64,000 bases of DNA from Salsipaludibacter sp963735045 (lineage in GTDB: Bacteria; Actinomycetota; Nitriliruptoria; Nitriliruptorales; Nitriliruptoraceae): the NCBI GenBank assembly GCA_963735045.1, contig CAVTIZ010000003.1, positions 248,001 to 312,000 of the forward strand. Direction: 5' to 3'. Numbering within the stretch: the first letter of the stretch is position 1; the number at the start of each line of letters is the position of its first letter. This document shows, piece after piece, positions 63,601-64,000 of this stretch. The position numbers were made by a program, and so were the translations under genes. The notes under the pieces were generated by a model that saw nothing but the letters and a program-made list of their open reading frames with translations, was not told where the DNA came from and did not search any database.

Positions 63601-64000
63601 GCGCCGCCGAACGCTCGCTGGACCACGCCCAGGACGAACACGCGCAGGCGGTGGCACACCGGGACGAGGTGACCGCCTCGTTCGTCGGCCTGGTCGACCT
63701 CGGCGTGCTTGCGGTCCTGGACGTCGGCGTCGATGACGACGCACGGGCGTGGGGCGTGCGTGTCACCCTCGAGCACGCCCGGCGCGTCGTGGCCGCCGGC
63801 CCGGACCTGCCCGACGACCCCGAGGCCCTCCAGGCCCGCCTCGAACGGGTCGAGAACCGGCTCAACAGCGGACAGCAACAGCTGCTGCGGGATGCCGTCG
63901 ACATCCGCCCGATGCTGCGTCGCCAGCACGGCGTCACGATCCCCGAGGTGCGCCACGCCGGGCGACTCCAGTCGCTGCAGGCCGTGGCCGGGGACCTGCG
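60621..64000 (+). CDS. jetC: Wadjet type II protein JetC (TIGR02680, MukB-like SMC ATPase), cut by window end
   Basis: From GTG 60621 (AGGAGG at 60609-60614) the frame is open to the last base, 1,126 codons, with no stop. WRPLRAGLQNIWQYDHTTRF and the Walker A LLLRGRNGVGKTKVVEVLLP are the TIGR02680 start; FGSRSRRMHYNLLHDGNADQ and LEPNQLDTVLSDSLPPLDED follow. From about residue 300 come long Arg/Glu/Ala coiled coils, interrupted at about 620-760 by a globular region (FYLLVEFTDALAPHQQANVE, YVSTSGHFAMGPVDG) and resuming to the edge. The C-terminal signature and Walker B, and any jetD nuclease gene, lie beyond the window. JetC loops DNA by ATP hydrolysis so that JetD can cut plasmids. Confidence 0.92.
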   Translation, partial: MTTTLLDPADRTPTGDLPQPTTSRWRPLRAGLQNIWQYDHTTRFVFHDGRLLLRGRNGVGKTKVVEVLLPFLLEGSMQPARLDPFGSRSRRMHYNLLHDGNADQQTAIGYVWLEFGRIGPDGEPEYATIGAGLQARRSTDQVESWFFTTSLRVDQHLDLVDQSRTPRSRASLEELLDEPGGEEEGPPGTVLRTARDYRTAVNRLLFDVPAPQYEAMVDALLRLRQPHLSERLEPNQLDTVLSDSLPPLDEDRLREVAEGFDRLEAHRTELADRRRSLEAVEDFLALYTDYAAVVAVARGRAVTTADYRVRGAAEAERTAREERDDAVADRDELVARIRHVDGQVRAADERLVTLRQSDAYRAVQDLEQAEQQHADAQRRTREATASLDASRDDLDTATHDLEQVRRRLDERGATVSEAQRRARAAAGDADLVDEHAGLVGGLAGRDDLDDDEAEAALATTRGTLGTIADDRDRAIARVGDANAELAEARHRVERAQAARDDADAVVRDEAAAAGRAEEQATAAHDTFADALRDWADDATTVGLDEAAVGALADADPEQASAAARAAAATRRDELDGSVVAARAEVEDVAATLAATHHERDELAAASHQPPPVPEWRTGDRTDRPGAPFYLLVEFTDALAPHQQANVEAALDALGLLDAWVLPDGTMLGGDDRDLVVVEGSGAPGRTLADVARAVPTDGMWDDTMASVLQRVAVRDEAAIHAAADGQWDESVGDWLPDGGTAYVSTSGHFAMGPVDGRTGGSQVRYIGAAARERARERALSELDARLADLDDRHATAATGLEIATARRRRFDEELDAFPSTGGVIEARAVARATARRLDDARGQLTIAEQAVAAARDDLVEARGRRDGVALEVGLVAHVEHLGALAGASRAWRDAVVAWVTAVDRWLDQRRHHAGATARLEGIHARARRDQEIADRATVERDRLAERVATLRDMVGAEADDIREQVRTATSERDAHDRERHGLEARRGPTFERVGAAERSLDHAQDEHAQAVAHRDEVTASFVGLVDLGVLAVLDVGVDDDARAWGVRVTLEHARRVVAAGPDLPDDPEALQARLERVENRLNSGQQQLLRDAVDIRPMLRRQHGVTIPEVRHAGRLQSLQAVAGDL

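Overview
This 64 kb window is very GC-rich, uses many GTG and a few TTG starts, and carries gene families typical of Actinomycetota: a DUF222/13E12-type HNH protein, an Eis-like acetyltransferase, a septum-formation domain and an actinobacterial LexA box. It is probably a chromosomal segment of a high-GC actinobacterium. Genus cannot be told from the sequence alone. No rRNA, tRNA, CRISPR array or complete insertion sequence was seen.

Bases 1-14.8 kb are scattered metabolic and regulatory genes. They comprise the end of a PLP enzyme, a repeat-rich spacer, an epoxide-hydrolase-like protein, ACC deaminase, an FAD monooxygenase, a winged-helix/hydrolase fusion, a TetR-controlled oxidoreductase unit with two identical palindromic operators, a broken ATP-type PEP carboxykinase, an MFS carrier, a zinc alcohol dehydrogenase and an Eis-like acetyltransferase.

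Bases 15.3-22.05 kb hold the most unusual locus: five tightly packed, translationally coupled genes with no hallmark enzyme motifs. Genes 1 and 3 are paralogues, and so are genes 4 and 5. Gene 2 is a 787-residue protein with long helices between two beta-rich ends. Gene 1 has a hydrophobic hairpin between two long helical arms, as in ClyA/HBL/Xax/Mak-type alpha-helical pore-forming toxins. I read this as a candidate multi-component pore-forming toxin or effector locus; that function is inference.

Bases 22-41 kb return to ordinary genes: a class V aminotransferase, an SDR, a NarL-type two-component pair next to an ABC exporter, stress proteins, L-2-hydroxyglutarate oxidase, an HNH protein with a perfect LexA (SOS) box in its promoter, a J-domain/septum-domain fusion and a NERD protein. 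Gene remnants lie between them (HATPase, VOC, CPBP protease, UspA, LutA).

Bases 41.5-54.8 kb are a defence island: a PglZ remnant with an unnamed partner, a DUF2075 ATPase, a nuclease-MazG fusion, a Rad50/RecF-like ATPase with a small HEPN-like partner, McrBC, a PLD nuclease with a PUA-like domain, a second MazG, a RusA-like gene and a zinc-ribbon protein. Many of these genes are split by single-base shifts, mostly +1 in G/C runs, while protein similarity continues uninterrupted in the next frame. That pattern fits residual sequencing indels better than old decay, but reads are needed to decide. After a shifted Ca2+/cation exchanger and a shifted hydrolase, the window ends in a type II Wadjet locus (jetA, jetB, and jetC cut by the window edge).
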